DNA from: Pacificispira sp002696645
GTDB lineage: Bacteria > Pseudomonadota > Alphaproteobacteria > UBA8366 > Aestuariispiraceae
Assembly (NCBI RefSeq): GCF_048892425.1
Contig: NZ_JBLZHU010000003.1
Location: 1 to 64,000 of the forward strand
Length of the DNA stretch: 64,000 bases
Direction of reading: 5' to 3'
Below the pieces are notes generated by a model. That model saw nothing but the letters and a program-made list of their open reading frames with translations. It was not told where the DNA came from and searched no databases. This document shows, in pieces, positions 32,998 through 42,313 of this stretch. The translations under genes and the position numbers were made by a program. Each line of letters begins with the position of its first letter. Position 1 is the first letter of the stretch.

Positions 32998-34518
32998 ATG
33001 ACCGGATCGGAAAAAACACAGGACCATATTATCGCCTTCCTGTCTGATCCGGCGACCCATGGCGGTGAAACACCCCAGCGGATAGAAACCCATGGGGCCA
33101 TTGTATTTCTGCTGTCCGACCGCGCCTATAAGCTGAAGCGCGATGTCGAATATTTTTTCATGGATTTTTCCACAATAGAAAAGAGACGAGCGGCTTGTCG
33201 CAATGAAGTTCGGTTGAACCGGCGCACGGCCCCAGAGCTTTATCACGGCACCCGCGCCATCATTGATGGTCCGGATGGATTGGCCTTGTCTGATCTGGAT
33301 ACGAACCCGGCAGGTACCCTGGACACGGTCATAGAAATGGCCCGATTTGAAAATACCTTTGCCGACGTCCCGCCCAGCGATCCGGAATTGCGCCTAGTGG
33401 CGGAGACAATTGCAGATTTTCACGATGCCGAACCTGCCCTGAAAAAGGCTGGGGGCTCCATACCACTGGGCAAGACACTCTCTGGCAATCTGACCATGTT
33501 GGCGGAAGAGCCGACCTGTGATCAGGACACTGTCCGACAGCTTAGAATGACGGTCACAGAGATAATAAAGCGTGTGTCACCCCTGCTGGACCAGCGTGCA
33601 GCGGAAGGATCTGTGCGTCATTGCCATGGCGATTTGCATTTGGCCAATATTTGTCGCTGGCAGGGCGTACCGACCTTGTTTGACTGTATCGAATTCAATG
33701 ACGCCTATGCCCATATTGATGTCCTGTATGATCTTGCCTTCCTGTTAATGGATCTGGGGGCGCATGATCGGCGAGACGGGGCGGCCATCGTGCTCAACCG
33801 ATATCTGGAGCGGCGGCCCGCAGATATTGCGGGTCTGAGCCTGCTGCCCCTGTTCCTGTCTATGCGCGCGCAGGTTCGCGCCAAGGTTGGCTATGCCGCT
33901 GCTGCCTTTGACCCTGCTGAGAAGGCGGCAACACGTCGTGCCACGGCGCGTGATTACTTGAACCGGGCATTGGGCTATTTGTCCACCAAACCGCCCGTTC
34001 TGATCGCTGTTGGCGGACCATCTGGCAGCGGGAAATCCACCATCGCCCGGTTGCTCAGTCCCCATATTGGGGCAGCCCCTGGTGCCCTGATCGCGCGCAG
34101 CGATGCGATCCGCAAGCGCTTGTATGGTTTGAAGGATGAAACAGAACGATTGCCGCCTGAGGCGTATCGTGAACCCGCCAGCATCGCAACATATGCGGAG
34201 ATGGAACGACTTTGTGCGCTTGCCCTGTCCCAAGGACACAGCGCAATCGCCGATGCCACCTTCACCCATCCAGACAGCCGCGAACACATTAAGGCCATTG
34301 CCCAAAAGACGGGCGTGCCCTTTATTGGTATCTGGCTGGATCTGGATCAAGCCACCGCTACAGCCCGGGTCGCGGGCCGGACCGGCGATGTGTCCGATGC
34401 GACGATACAGGTCGTGGCACAACAGTTTAAAAATGGCTGGGGCGAAATGACCTGGCAAAAAATTGCGGCGACCGATCCCACAGAAGATCAGGTCGCCGCT
34501 ATACTCAAAAGCCTTTAA
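32998..34518 (+). CDS. bifunctional APH-like phosphotransferase and P-loop kinase fusion
   Basis: The 506-residue protein has an aminoglycoside phosphotransferase-like domain with the catalytic loop CHGDLHLANIC (about residues 208-217) and D in FDCIEFND, then a second P-loop domain starting GGPSGSGKSTIARLL (about residue 340) resembling gluconate/zeta-toxin-type kinases. This two-domain architecture is known as a conserved family of unknown substrate, commonly listed as AAA family ATPase. Antibiotic resistance is not implied. It follows cobT by 3 bp and converges with fhs. Confidence 0.85.
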   Translation: MTGSEKTQDHIIAFLSDPATHGGETPQRIETHGAIVFLLSDRAYKLKRDVEYFFMDFSTIEKRRAACRNEVRLNRRTAPELYHGTRAIIDGPDGLALSDLDTNPAGTLDTVIEMARFENTFADVPPSDPELRLVAETIADFHDAEPALKKAGGSIPLGKTLSGNLTMLAEEPTCDQDTVRQLRMTVTEIIKRVSPLLDQRAAEGSVRHCHGDLHLANICRWQGVPTLFDCIEFNDAYAHIDVLYDLAFLLMDLGAHDRRDGAAIVLNRYLERRPADIAGLSLLPLFLSMRAQVRAKVGYAAAAFDPAEKAATRRATARDYLNRALGYLSTKPPVLIAVGGPSGSGKSTIARLLSPHIGAAPGALIARSDAIRKRLYGLKDETERLPPEAYREPASIATYAEMERLCALALSQGHSAIADATFTHPDSREHIKAIAQKTGVPFIGIWLDLDQATATARVAGRTGDVSDATIQVVAQQFKNGWGEMTWQKIAATDPTEDQVAAILKSL

Positions 34519-34527
34519 GCTTAGATC

Positions 34528-36201
34528 TTAAAACAGACCTTCGATCTGGCCTTCAGCATTCAACTTGATGACTTCTGATGACGGCTTGCGCGGCAGGCCC
34601 GGCATCGTCATCACTTCGCCACAGATAGCGACGATGAAGCCAGCACCCGCTGACAAACGCACTTCCCGAACCGGCACGATATGGCCGGACGGCGCACCGC
34701 GCAGGGTCGCATCGGTGGAGAAGCTGTACTGCGTCTTGGCCATACAAACCGGCAGATTGCCATAGCCATCTTCTTCCCACTGTTTCAACTGATCCAGGAC
34801 CTTCTTATCGGCAGTGGCTTCTGCAGCGCCATAGATTTCCTTGCAGATCGTGTTGATCTTATCGAACAGGGGCATTTCATCTGGATACAGCGGCGCAAAA
34901 TTAGCCGTGCCACCATCGATCAGGCCAACCACATGCTTGGCCAGGTCTTCGGTGCCTTCTGAGCCTTTGCCCCAATGTTCGCACAGGATGGCTTCAACGC
35001 CGTTGGCTTTGGCAAATTCCTGAACCGCTGCGATTTCCGCCGGGGTGTCTTTGATGAATTTGTTGATCGCGACCACGGCAGGCACACCAAACTTTTTGAT
35101 GTTGCTGATATGGCGACCCAGATTGACCAAGCCCTTGTTTACAGCCGCGACATTCTCGTCGCCCAACCCATCTTTCGCCACACCGCCATGCATTTTCATC
35201 GCGCGGATGGTGCAAACAATGACAACAGCTTCGGGCTTCAAGCCCGCCTTGCGGCATTTGATGTCGAAGAATTTCTCAGCACCCAGATCGGCGCCAAACC
35301 CGGCTTCCGTCACCACATAATCGGCGACTTTCAGGGCGGACTTGGTGGCAGAAACAGAGTTACAGCCATGGGCGATATTGGCGAACGGGCCCCCATGAAT
35401 GAAGGCCGCATTGTTTTCCAGGGTCTGTACCAGATTTGGCATCAGCGCGTCTTTCAACAGCACCGTCATAGGGCCTTCGGCCTTCAGATCACGGGCCAGG
35501 ATCGGCGCGCGGTCACGGGTATAGCCCACCACGATGCGGCCCAAACGCTCTTCCAGATCTTTCAGGCCATCGGCCAAGCAGAAAATTGCCATGACTTCGG
35601 ACGCGACCGTGATGTCAAAACCGGTCTGGCGCGGGAACCCGTTGGCGACACCGCCCAGGGAGACGACGATATCCCGCAGGGCGCGGTCATTCATGTCCAG
35701 CACACGACGCCAGGCAACACGGCGCTCGTCAAAGCCCAGGGAGTTGCCCCAATAGATATGATTGTCGATCAAGGCCGACAACAGGTTATGGGCCGATGTG
35801 ATAGCGTGGAAGTCACCGGTGAAATGCAGGTTGATGTCTTCCATCGGCACGACCTGGGCATATCCGCCGCCAGCAGCACCGCCCTTGACCCCAAAGCATG
35901 GACCCAGCGAGGGTTCACGCAGGCAGATCATCGCCTTCTTGCCAATGCGGTTCAGGCCATCGCCCAGACCAACCGTGGTCGTCGTCTTACCTTCCCCAGC
36001 CGGCGTCGGAGAGATTGCGGTTACCAAGATCAGCTTGCCATCGGGCTTACCTTTCAGGGAGTCCAGATAGTCAAAGCTCATCTTGGCCTTGTTCGGGCCA
36101 TACTGCATCAGTTGATCGGCAGGAATGCCCAGTTTTGCGCCGATCTCTGTGATCGGTTTCATTTTGGCTTTCCGGGCGATTTCGATATCGGACATGCTCA
36201 T
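34528..36201 (-). CDS. fhs: formate--tetrahydrofolate ligase
   Basis: The 557-residue enzyme makes 10-formyl-tetrahydrofolate from formate, THF and ATP. The P-loop TPAGEGKTTTTVGLGDGL, the segment REPSLGPCFGVKGGAAGGG and the C-terminal GEVMTMPGLPRKPS are diagnostic. Length is normal. The ATG at 36201 is chosen because AAGGTGG is 6 bases upstream; other starts (GTG 36207, ATG 36195) are close. About 195 bp separate it from fpr, and no THF riboswitch was recognised there. Confidence 0.96.
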   Translation of the reverse strand: MSMSDIEIARKAKMKPITEIGAKLGIPADQLMQYGPNKAKMSFDYLDSLKGKPDGKLILVTAISPTPAGEGKTTTTVGLGDGLNRIGKKAMICLREPSLGPCFGVKGGAAGGGYAQVVPMEDINLHFTGDFHAITSAHNLLSALIDNHIYWGNSLGFDERRVAWRRVLDMNDRALRDIVVSLGGVANGFPRQTGFDITVASEVMAIFCLADGLKDLEERLGRIVVGYTRDRAPILARDLKAEGPMTVLLKDALMPNLVQTLENNAAFIHGGPFANIAHGCNSVSATKSALKVADYVVTEAGFGADLGAEKFFDIKCRKAGLKPEAVVIVCTIRAMKMHGGVAKDGLGDENVAAVNKGLVNLGRHISNIKKFGVPAVVAINKFIKDTPAEIAAVQEFAKANGVEAILCEHWGKGSEGTEDLAKHVVGLIDGGTANFAPLYPDEMPLFDKINTICKEIYGAAEATADKKVLDQLKQWEEDGYGNLPVCMAKTQYSFSTDATLRGAPSGHIVPVREVRLSAGAGFIVAICGEVMTMPGLPRKPSSEVIKLNAEGQIEGLF

Positions 36202-36396
36202 TCCCACCTTTCAAAAGTTCTATTGCGCGTGAAGTCGCGCGAATTGCGGTGTCTCGTATTCCAGGAACCCCCATCGGACCCCCTGTTACGGACAGACATA
36301 GTGCTACGGGGATTGAGGCGACAGCGAGCGCGCCCCCGCGACTTATTTTGCGGTTAAGACGACATCCGATGACGCAAAGGTCGCATCGAGACTAAT

Positions 36397-37191
36397 TTAT
36401 CCGGCAAATGCCTTTTCGATCACGAACTGACCTGGTTTGGCGTTGGAGCCTTCTTCCAGCCCGGCGGCTTCAACCACGGCCTTGGTGTCGTTCAACATCG
36501 CCATGGAGCCACAGATCATCACCCGGTCATTGTCAGGATTGAAAGCAGGCAGGCCCAGATCGGTGAACAATTTACCGCTTTCAATCAGGTCGGTGATGCG
36601 ACCGGTATGGGGATGATCTTCCCGGGTTGTGCTGGTGTAATGGATCAGGCGCCCATCCACCATTTCCCCGACCAGTGGATCGTTGATCGTATCGGCCACC
36701 AGTTTTTCGCCATAGGCCAATTCGGCCACGGTTCGGCAGGTATGGGTCAGGATCACACGCTCAAACCGCTCATAGGTGTCGGGGTCCCGTATCACACTTG
36801 CAAAGGGTGCAATGCCGGTCCCGGTCGACAGCAAATACAGCGTCTTGCCCGGCAACAGCGCATCCAGCACCAGCGTACCCGTCGGCTTCTTGCCCAACAG
36901 GATTTCGTCACCCACCTGGATTTTCTGTAAGCGGCTGGTCAGGGGGCCGTCCTGAACCTTGATCGAATAGAAGTCCAATTCATGGTCCCAGGCCGGGCTG
37001 GCCACCGAATAGGCGCGCAACAGCGGCTTGCCATTGACCATCAGGCCGATCATCACAAATTCACCGGAGCGGAAGCGAAAGCTGTCTGGCCGCGTCACCC
37101 GAAAGGAAAACAGCGTCTCGGTCCAATGATGGACATCCACCACGGTCACCAGATTGACCGATCCAGGAATTGTCTGCGGCTTCATTTCCAT
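36397..37191 (-). CDS. fpr: ferredoxin--NADP+ reductase (FpR type)
   Basis: The 264-residue flavoprotein has FAD-binding RAYSVASPAW, the NADP-binding block LLSTGTGIAPFASVIRDP and the C-terminal end VIEKAF, all typical of bacterial plant-type FNR (subclass I/II). It exchanges electrons between NADPH and ferredoxin or flavodoxin. A ferredoxin:NADP link fits with the ferredoxin-dependent iorAB at the right end. The ATG at 37191 follows GGAGTGGG; a GTG at 37200 is possible. Confidence 0.95.
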   Translation of the reverse strand: MEMKPQTIPGSVNLVTVVDVHHWTETLFSFRVTRPDSFRFRSGEFVMIGLMVNGKPLLRAYSVASPAWDHELDFYSIKVQDGPLTSRLQKIQVGDEILLGKKPTGTLVLDALLPGKTLYLLSTGTGIAPFASVIRDPDTYERFERVILTHTCRTVAELAYGEKLVADTINDPLVGEMVDGRLIHYTSTTREDHPHTGRITDLIESGKLFTDLGLPAFNPDNDRVMICGSMAMLNDTKAVVEAAGLEEGSNAKPGQFVIEKAFAG

Positions 37192-37476
37192 TCTACCCAC
37201 TCCGTTCCAGCGCTCCGCCCAAGAACAAGAATATCAATCCCCATCCACGAAGTCACCCATGCTGTCGATAGGCCCATATACAGACTGCATAGGAGAAATT
37301 GCAAGGGGCCGAGCCATTTTTCTCAAGAATTTGTGTTGTTAATTTTATTCTACAATAAAAAATAGTTAATATTTATATTTTCATGATTCTCTTTTCGCCC
37401 CGACGCACTCGGAAACCTGAACGAAAGCGCCAGAAGAGGTAATCAAAGAACTGTTTGATCAGGGGAAATTACAAGT

Positions 37477-37752
37477 TCAACCCTTTCGGGTCCGACCCCA
37501 GTAAACTGCTGAAAAGGCCAGCGAGAACCCGAGTCCAAAAAGAACAATAATATAAGGTGTTAAGTCCCAGAGCGTTTCAACAATTAGCTCCCTTGTCCGG
37601 GGGTACGAATATTCAATTAGGATTCCATCAATGCTGAGAGCCAACCCATATGTCAGTCCCGCCCCCAATATAAGACATAAACCAGAGAAGACGACACAGA
37701 GAGTTATCCCTAAACCGGTAAGTTTTCGGTTGGAATACAATGCTTTAATCAT
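37477..37752 (-). CDS. small two-segment membrane protein, unknown
   Basis: The 91-residue product starts MIKALYSNRKLTG and has two clear hydrophobic segments (about residues 15-35 and 62-85) joined by a polar loop with a NxxE/Tyr-rich turn; the C-terminus is basic (YWGRTRKG). No family was recognised. The ATG at 37752 with AGAGGAA upstream is preferred; earlier starts in the same frame add 24 to 49 residues. It lies at the left edge of an A/T-richer stretch and reads away from the three secreted paralogues. Confidence 0.45.
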   Translation of the reverse strand: MIKALYSNRKLTGLGITLCVVFSGLCLILGAGLTYGLALSIDGILIEYSYPRTRELIVETLWDLTPYIIVLFGLGFSLAFSAVYWGRTRKG

Positions 37753-37889
37753 GAAACTAGGTTCCTCTCTCACACAATGATCATAGAACAACTGTAAAAG
37801 ACACTCTTCAATAAGGCTTACTCTCATGATAAGAAAGTTAGAAATCAGAAAAAGATCAACCTTTAAGGGTGGCGTCGAAGGAAAGCCGC

Positions 37890-38702
37890 ATGATTGCAAT
37901 TGCCTCTTTACGAACCAATCGCTGGTTCATGTGCATATCACTAACTTTCGCTGTAGTCGCGCTGCTATGGCCAAGACCTGTTCATGGCCAAAGCGATGAA
38001 AACCCCTTCGCCGATATTCCGGAACTGCACATCAACTGGCGGTACGCTCATAATGTAGACTCATACATGAAATTTGAGTGGTATCCCCAATTCACGATCC
38101 GGCAATGCGTTTTTCAGATGAATTTGGCGCTTGCACCCGGCGTAACGAAAGAAAGTGGCATCAACGGCGACAATACGGATGAAATGATTTTCAATGGCAT
38201 ATTTTCCTTCTCGGAATATCGCGATCGTGAACTGGGGCTGTCTTATCTGGACGGGACCTTTGAAGAACGCCTCGTCGTCTTTGCCGGCAATTGTGAACGA
38301 CGGGCGGAGATCGTCGCTGAACTGCAGACCTATCTCAACGACCTGCAGCCCCTTGTTGTGATCACTGCCTTTGTGCCGAACCAATCCGTTTTGGCCAACT
38401 ACAGCGACACTGAATTAACCAACTATTTCTCTTACACAGAAAATATGATTGCAGCCAAAAAGGCCGCGGTTGAGGCCGAATGTGACCCGGCGCTGTGGCG
38501 GCGATTTGGAGCCATCATGGCAAAGGAGGGACCTGAGCCACGATTATCTGAAGCCATTTTGTCCCTTTACAATGCTTATGCAATGGCGATTGAAGGTCAG
38601 GATACCCAGCCCGCCATCTCGACGAAACTGCCAGAGGACGAACGGGATTACGTCATGAAGCTCGTCACCTATCAAATGGAACATGGTCCCTGCGGGGGGT
38701 AG
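37890..38702 (+). CDS. secreted four-cysteine protein, paralogue 1 of 3
   Basis: The 270-residue product has a signal peptide (hydrophobic core FMCISLTFAVVALLW, cleavage after VHG at about residue 34). The mature part shares blocks with the next two genes: WYPQFTIRQC, GNCERRAEI, ECDPALWRRFG, SLYNAYAMAIEGQD and the C-terminal YQMEHGPCGG. Each of four blocks carries one cysteine, so two disulfides in the periplasm are likely. No known family was recognised. The ATG at 37890 with GAAGGAAAG upstream is preferred to a GTG at 37869. It is the most diverged of the three. Confidence 0.7.
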   Translation: MIAIASLRTNRWFMCISLTFAVVALLWPRPVHGQSDENPFADIPELHINWRYAHNVDSYMKFEWYPQFTIRQCVFQMNLALAPGVTKESGINGDNTDEMIFNGIFSFSEYRDRELGLSYLDGTFEERLVVFAGNCERRAEIVAELQTYLNDLQPLVVITAFVPNQSVLANYSDTELTNYFSYTENMIAAKKAAVEAECDPALWRRFGAIMAKEGPEPRLSEAILSLYNAYAMAIEGQDTQPAISTKLPEDERDYVMKLVTYQMEHGPCGG

Positions 38703-38789
38703 GAATAGGCAACGATTTAACATCCATAATCAGGGTGAAAGAGTCTCGTGTGGAAAAATAGAATAAATCAGTCAAAAGTGTTCGAAACG

Positions 38790-39569
38790 ATGACACAAGA
38801 CGGATTTCGCAAAACCATATTGGCCGTACTGGCGGTCATTATGCTGAATGGCGCTGGTGCAAAAGCTGAAACAGCGGACACGCCGTATTACCTCAGCATT
38901 CCAGAGTTTGCTGACGCGCGAAGAAACGACACCGCCTTGGGGGCGTTCCTCAGTTTTGAATGGTATCCCAAACATTCTGTAAAAGACTGCACCTTCATCG
39001 TTACGACAACTTTAAACCCTGGCACCAGAGCGGATCGAATGGAGGGTATGCTGCTGACGGGAATGATGTCGTTTATCGCCAATGAAGACCCCAAGGTCGG
39101 CCTTTTCTCCTCATCAGGTACGTTTTCCAGCAGCACATTTGTTATGACGGGAAGTTGCGACCGGCGGGAAGAGATCACACGCAATTTCATGAATTACATA
39201 AACTCGAAACAGGATTACGCAGTTTTCAAGGCCTTCGTGCCGGATGCAGCTTTTCTGGCCCAGTATGAGAATCAAGGCCTTGTTGCGGCAAGTGCCTATT
39301 CTAAGAGCAGGTTGGCCCTGGCCAAGGCGGCAATAGAAACGCAATGTGATCCAGAATTATGGCGCAAGGTTGGAGTATCCTATGCAAAAGAAGCGGCGAC
39401 AGATGCTGTAGCAAAATCCTACCTAAAGGCTCTCTACAACGCCTACGCCAACGCAATCGAGGGCAAAGATATCGCGCGCAACATTCCAGCAGAAGTTTCA
39501 GATTTAGACCGCGCCTATATCCTAAAACTCGTCGCCTATCAGATGGAACACGGCCCCTGCGGGCGGTAG
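38790..39569 (+). CDS. secreted four-cysteine protein, paralogue 2 of 3
   Basis: The 259-residue product has a signal peptide ending AGAKA (cleavage near residue 26) and the shared blocks WYPKHSVKDC, GSCDRREEI, QCDPELWRKVG, ALYNAYANAIEGKD and YQMEHGPCGR at the very end. Compared with paralogue 1, the middle (about residues 70-100) differs most. It starts 87 bp after paralogue 1. No enzyme motif is seen; function unknown. The ATG at 38790 gives a normal signal peptide; a GTG at 38748 would add 14 residues before it. Confidence 0.7.
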   Translation: MTQDGFRKTILAVLAVIMLNGAGAKAETADTPYYLSIPEFADARRNDTALGAFLSFEWYPKHSVKDCTFIVTTTLNPGTRADRMEGMLLTGMMSFIANEDPKVGLFSSSGTFSSSTFVMTGSCDRREEITRNFMNYINSKQDYAVFKAFVPDAAFLAQYENQGLVAASAYSKSRLALAKAAIETQCDPELWRKVGVSYAKEAATDAVAKSYLKALYNAYANAIEGKDIARNIPAEVSDLDRAYILKLVAYQMEHGPCGR

Positions 39570-39613
39570 AGATGGGCACAGAGTCTTGGGAAAACCGAGC
39601 GGAAAGATCTCTC

Positions 39614-40429
39614 ATGCGACCGAATAAACATGAAGTCCCAATATGCAGTCGTATCGCGTTCCGTGCTGTGGTGCGACACGTCCTGTGCGTCTGCTTTGTC
39701 ATTGCCATTACAATATCTAATGCGCCAACCGTACTGTCGGAAGATAAAGAGCCATTTACGGGCATACCGGCCTTTAAAGAAGCCTGGACACGAACGGAGG
39801 GGCTGGAAGCCTTCATGCTCTTCGGCTGGTATCCACAATACCCAGTAAAAGACTGCGTATTACAGGTCGATGCGGAACGCAGAACCGACGCAGAAGGCCC
39901 ACACCCCACCGAGTTGCTGTTAGACGCATTTACAGCCTATATCGTGAATGTGGATTCCACTATCGGCGCAATCTCACTGGCTGGAACCGGTGAAACCCCA
40001 CTGGTAATTCTGACGGGAAACTGTGATCGCCGCCAAGAGATCGCGGAATCCTTTAACGCTTACATAAATGCGGTCCAACACTACGGCCAGTTCCACGCAT
40101 TTGTACCCAGGGCAGACGTTTTGGAGCCATTCGAAAGGCGAGGATTGTCTGGGGGAGAAGGTGTTTCAATTGCCGCCCTTAAGCCGAAAAAAGACGCCGT
40201 CGAAGCGCAATGCGATGGCAGTCTATGGCGTCAATTGGGCCACTCAGAGGCGACAGAAGACAATGGCTCGCGCGGGCGCATTCTTCAGGCCCTCTATATT
40301 AGCTATGCAAACGCAATCGAGGGAACCGATCCCGCGCACAGTATTTCATCGGAAATCACACCAGAAGAACGCGCCTACATCCTAAAACTCGTTGCCTATC
40401 AAATGGAGTATGGGCCCTGTGGGCGGTAG
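39614..40429 (+). CDS. secreted four-cysteine protein, paralogue 3 of 3
   Basis: The 271-residue product has a signal region (VRHVLCVCFVIAITISNAP) and the shared blocks WYPQYPVKDC, GNCDRRQEI, QCDGSLWRQLG, ALYISYANAIEGTD and YQMEYGPCGR at the C-terminus. It is closer to paralogue 2 than to paralogue 1 in the last 60 residues. GGAAAGA stands before the ATG at 39614; an ATG at 39572, only 3 bases after the previous stop, would extend the N-terminus by 14 residues and couple the two genes. It converges with the crotonase gene, leaving 6 bp between stops. Confidence 0.7.
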   Translation: MRPNKHEVPICSRIAFRAVVRHVLCVCFVIAITISNAPTVLSEDKEPFTGIPAFKEAWTRTEGLEAFMLFGWYPQYPVKDCVLQVDAERRTDAEGPHPTELLLDAFTAYIVNVDSTIGAISLAGTGETPLVILTGNCDRRQEIAESFNAYINAVQHYGQFHAFVPRADVLEPFERRGLSGGEGVSIAALKPKKDAVEAQCDGSLWRQLGHSEATEDNGSRGRILQALYISYANAIEGTDPAHSISSEITPEERAYILKLVAYQMEYGPCGR

Positions 40430-40435
40430 CAAAGA

Positions 40436-41239
40436 TTACTCCGCTGTAAAGACCGGTTTGCGTTTTTCCAGCAGGGCGGTGACGGCTTCGGCATGATCTG
40501 CCGTGCCGTGCAGCAGGGCTTGATAGGAGGCGCAGAGCGACAGATGGTCTTCAAGCGTCTGATGCGGGGCCTTGCGCAGCAGACGTTTGGATAATTGCAG
40601 GGCCAGCGGCGCGTTGGCGGCAATTTTTTCTGCCAGCGCGTGCGCCTCCCTCATCAGCGCGTCAGGATCAACCACGCGGGAGACGAGGCCCATTGCCTTG
40701 GCCGTATCGGCATCCACCGGGTCGCCCGTCAGGATCATTTCCGCGGCATGGGAGGGGCCGACGATCCGGCTTAGGAACCAGGCCGCCCCATCGCCGGGCG
40801 CGATGCCGATCTTAACAAAGGGCGCGCCGAATTTTGCTGCCGTGCTGGCAAGGCGGATGTCGCACATACAGACCAGATCCAGCGCCGCGCCAAAGGCCGG
40901 CCCATTGACCGCCGCAATCACGGGGATTTCCAGTCCCCACAGCTTTGGCGGCACCCGATGAATGCCCTGGGCATAGGCGCGTTCGATATCGGTCGCACTG
41001 CCCGCGAACATATCGGTCTTGTCGCGCATATGTTTAACATTGCCCCCGGCGGAGAAGGCCCGCCCCGCGCCGGTCAAGATCACACAGCGCACATCCGGTT
41101 CCGCAGAAACCTGATCCAGGGCGGCTAGAAACGCCTTAATCATCGGGGCCTCTGAAAATGCGTTTAACTCATCCGGGCGATTGAGCGTCAGGGTGACAAT
41201 GCCCTGTGACTTTTCAAATAGAACGCGGGGCTCTGTCAT
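40436..41239 (-). CDS. enoyl-CoA hydratase/isomerase (crotonase family)
   Basis: The 267-residue protein has crotonase oxyanion-hole segments AFSAGGNVK and GPAFGAALDLVCMCDIRLA and the C-terminal helices of the family. The segment GIAPGDGAAWFLSRIVG is similar to the group that includes carnitine- and aromatic-acid-degrading members. Substrate is not established. It is the last gene of the minus-strand group with the GlxA-type regulator 13 bp upstream, so it is likely under that regulator's transcript. Confidence 0.88.
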   Translation of the reverse strand: MTEPRVLFEKSQGIVTLTLNRPDELNAFSEAPMIKAFLAALDQVSAEPDVRCVILTGAGRAFSAGGNVKHMRDKTDMFAGSATDIERAYAQGIHRVPPKLWGLEIPVIAAVNGPAFGAALDLVCMCDIRLASTAAKFGAPFVKIGIAPGDGAAWFLSRIVGPSHAAEMILTGDPVDADTAKAMGLVSRVVDPDALMREAHALAEKIAANAPLALQLSKRLLRKAPHQTLEDHLSLCASYQALLHGTADHAEAVTALLEKRKPVFTAE

Positions 41240-41252
41240 CTGTATTTATTCC

Positions 41253-42218
41253 TTACGCTTCTGGTGCGCGGTCGCGGCGGGGGGAGTGACCGAAAAATTC
41301 CCGGTAGCATTTCGCAAAATGACTGGCCGAGACAAAACCGCTGGCCAGTGCGACATCCAGGACAGACATGCTGGTCTGGCGCAACAGGATGCGCGCACGC
41401 TGCATGCGCAATCCAAAATAATATTTACGTGGTGTCGAATTCAGATATTTGCGGAACAACCGCTCCAATTGGCGGGTTGATAGGCCGACAACCTCTGCAA
41501 TTTCCTCCCGCTCCAGCGGGGTTTCCAGATTCTCTTCCATGAACTGAATCGCGCTTAATAACTTTGGATGGCTGACCCCGACCCGGAAGCGCAAAGCCAT
41601 GCGCTGATGTTCCGACTGTTCCCGGATCTGTTTGTGCAAAAACCATTCCGATACATGGGTCGCCAGATCATGCCCATGGGAATGACTGATCAGATGCAAC
41701 AGCAAATCGATCGACGCGGTCCCGCCCGAACAGGTGATGATCTGACCATCGATTTCAAACAGCTCTTCGGTAATATCCAGATGGGGAAAATCCTCCCGGA
41801 AACTGTCCAGATACTCCCAATGGATGGTGCAGCGTCTGTTATCCAGCAGACCGGCATAGGCCAGCAGATAAGGCGCAGTCGACACCGCCCCGATCACTGT
41901 TCCAACCCGAGTAAGCTTGCGCACAAAATTCAGAGCGCGCGGATCGCGGATTTTCTCTGCCCCTGTGCCGCCAACAACGAAGAGGTAATCAAAATGCTTC
42001 TCTGTCGCGACGGACGTATTGGGCATGATATCGATTGAATTGGACGCCGGCACGGCCTGGCCATCCATTGAAATCATCGTCCATTCATACAGCTTGCGAC
42101 CCGCAATCGTATTGGCTGCGCGCAGCGGTTCAACCGCTGAGGCAAACGCCATCATCGAGAAGCTGGGCAACAGCAAAAAGCCAAATTGTTCGGGATCACC
42201 CGTCGCGCGCATTTTCAT
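41253..42218 (-). CDS. GlxA-family transcriptional regulator (DJ-1/PfpI plus AraC domains), GbdR/CdhR-like
   Basis: The 321-residue regulator has an N-terminal class I amidotransferase/DJ-1-like domain (about residues 10-190) that lacks the catalytic cysteine (AVSTAPYLLAYAG), and a C-terminal AraC helix-turn-helix pair (EIAEVVGLSTRQLERLFRKY, then LDVALASGFVSASHFAKCYR). This architecture is that of GbdR and CdhR, which sense glycine betaine/dimethylglycine or carnitine. The MttB-family methyltransferase 96 bp upstream fits such a role. The ligand is inference. Confidence 0.88.
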   Translation of the reverse strand: MKMRATGDPEQFGFLLLPSFSMMAFASAVEPLRAANTIAGRKLYEWTMISMDGQAVPASNSIDIMPNTSVATEKHFDYLFVVGGTGAEKIRDPRALNFVRKLTRVGTVIGAVSTAPYLLAYAGLLDNRRCTIHWEYLDSFREDFPHLDITEELFEIDGQIITCSGGTASIDLLLHLISHSHGHDLATHVSEWFLHKQIREQSEHQRMALRFRVGVSHPKLLSAIQFMEENLETPLEREEIAEVVGLSTRQLERLFRKYLNSTPRKYYFGLRMQRARILLRQTSMSVLDVALASGFVSASHFAKCYREFFGHSPRRDRAPEA

Positions 42219-42313
42219 GGCGTTAAAATACTGCCTTATACCGAAAGAAAAAGCGCGAGTTTCACAATAATATTCAATTAACGCCGCATGAGGCTAAAAA
42301 GCGACACCTGGCC

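Noticed and set aside
34975..36357. 460-codon open frame on the + strand opposite fhs
   Set aside because: Antisense to a conserved enzyme, with no ribosome binding site or recognisable domain.
36202..36396. tetrahydrofolate riboswitch before fhs
   Set aside because: No conserved riboswitch core or convincing pseudoknot could be identified by eye in this gap.
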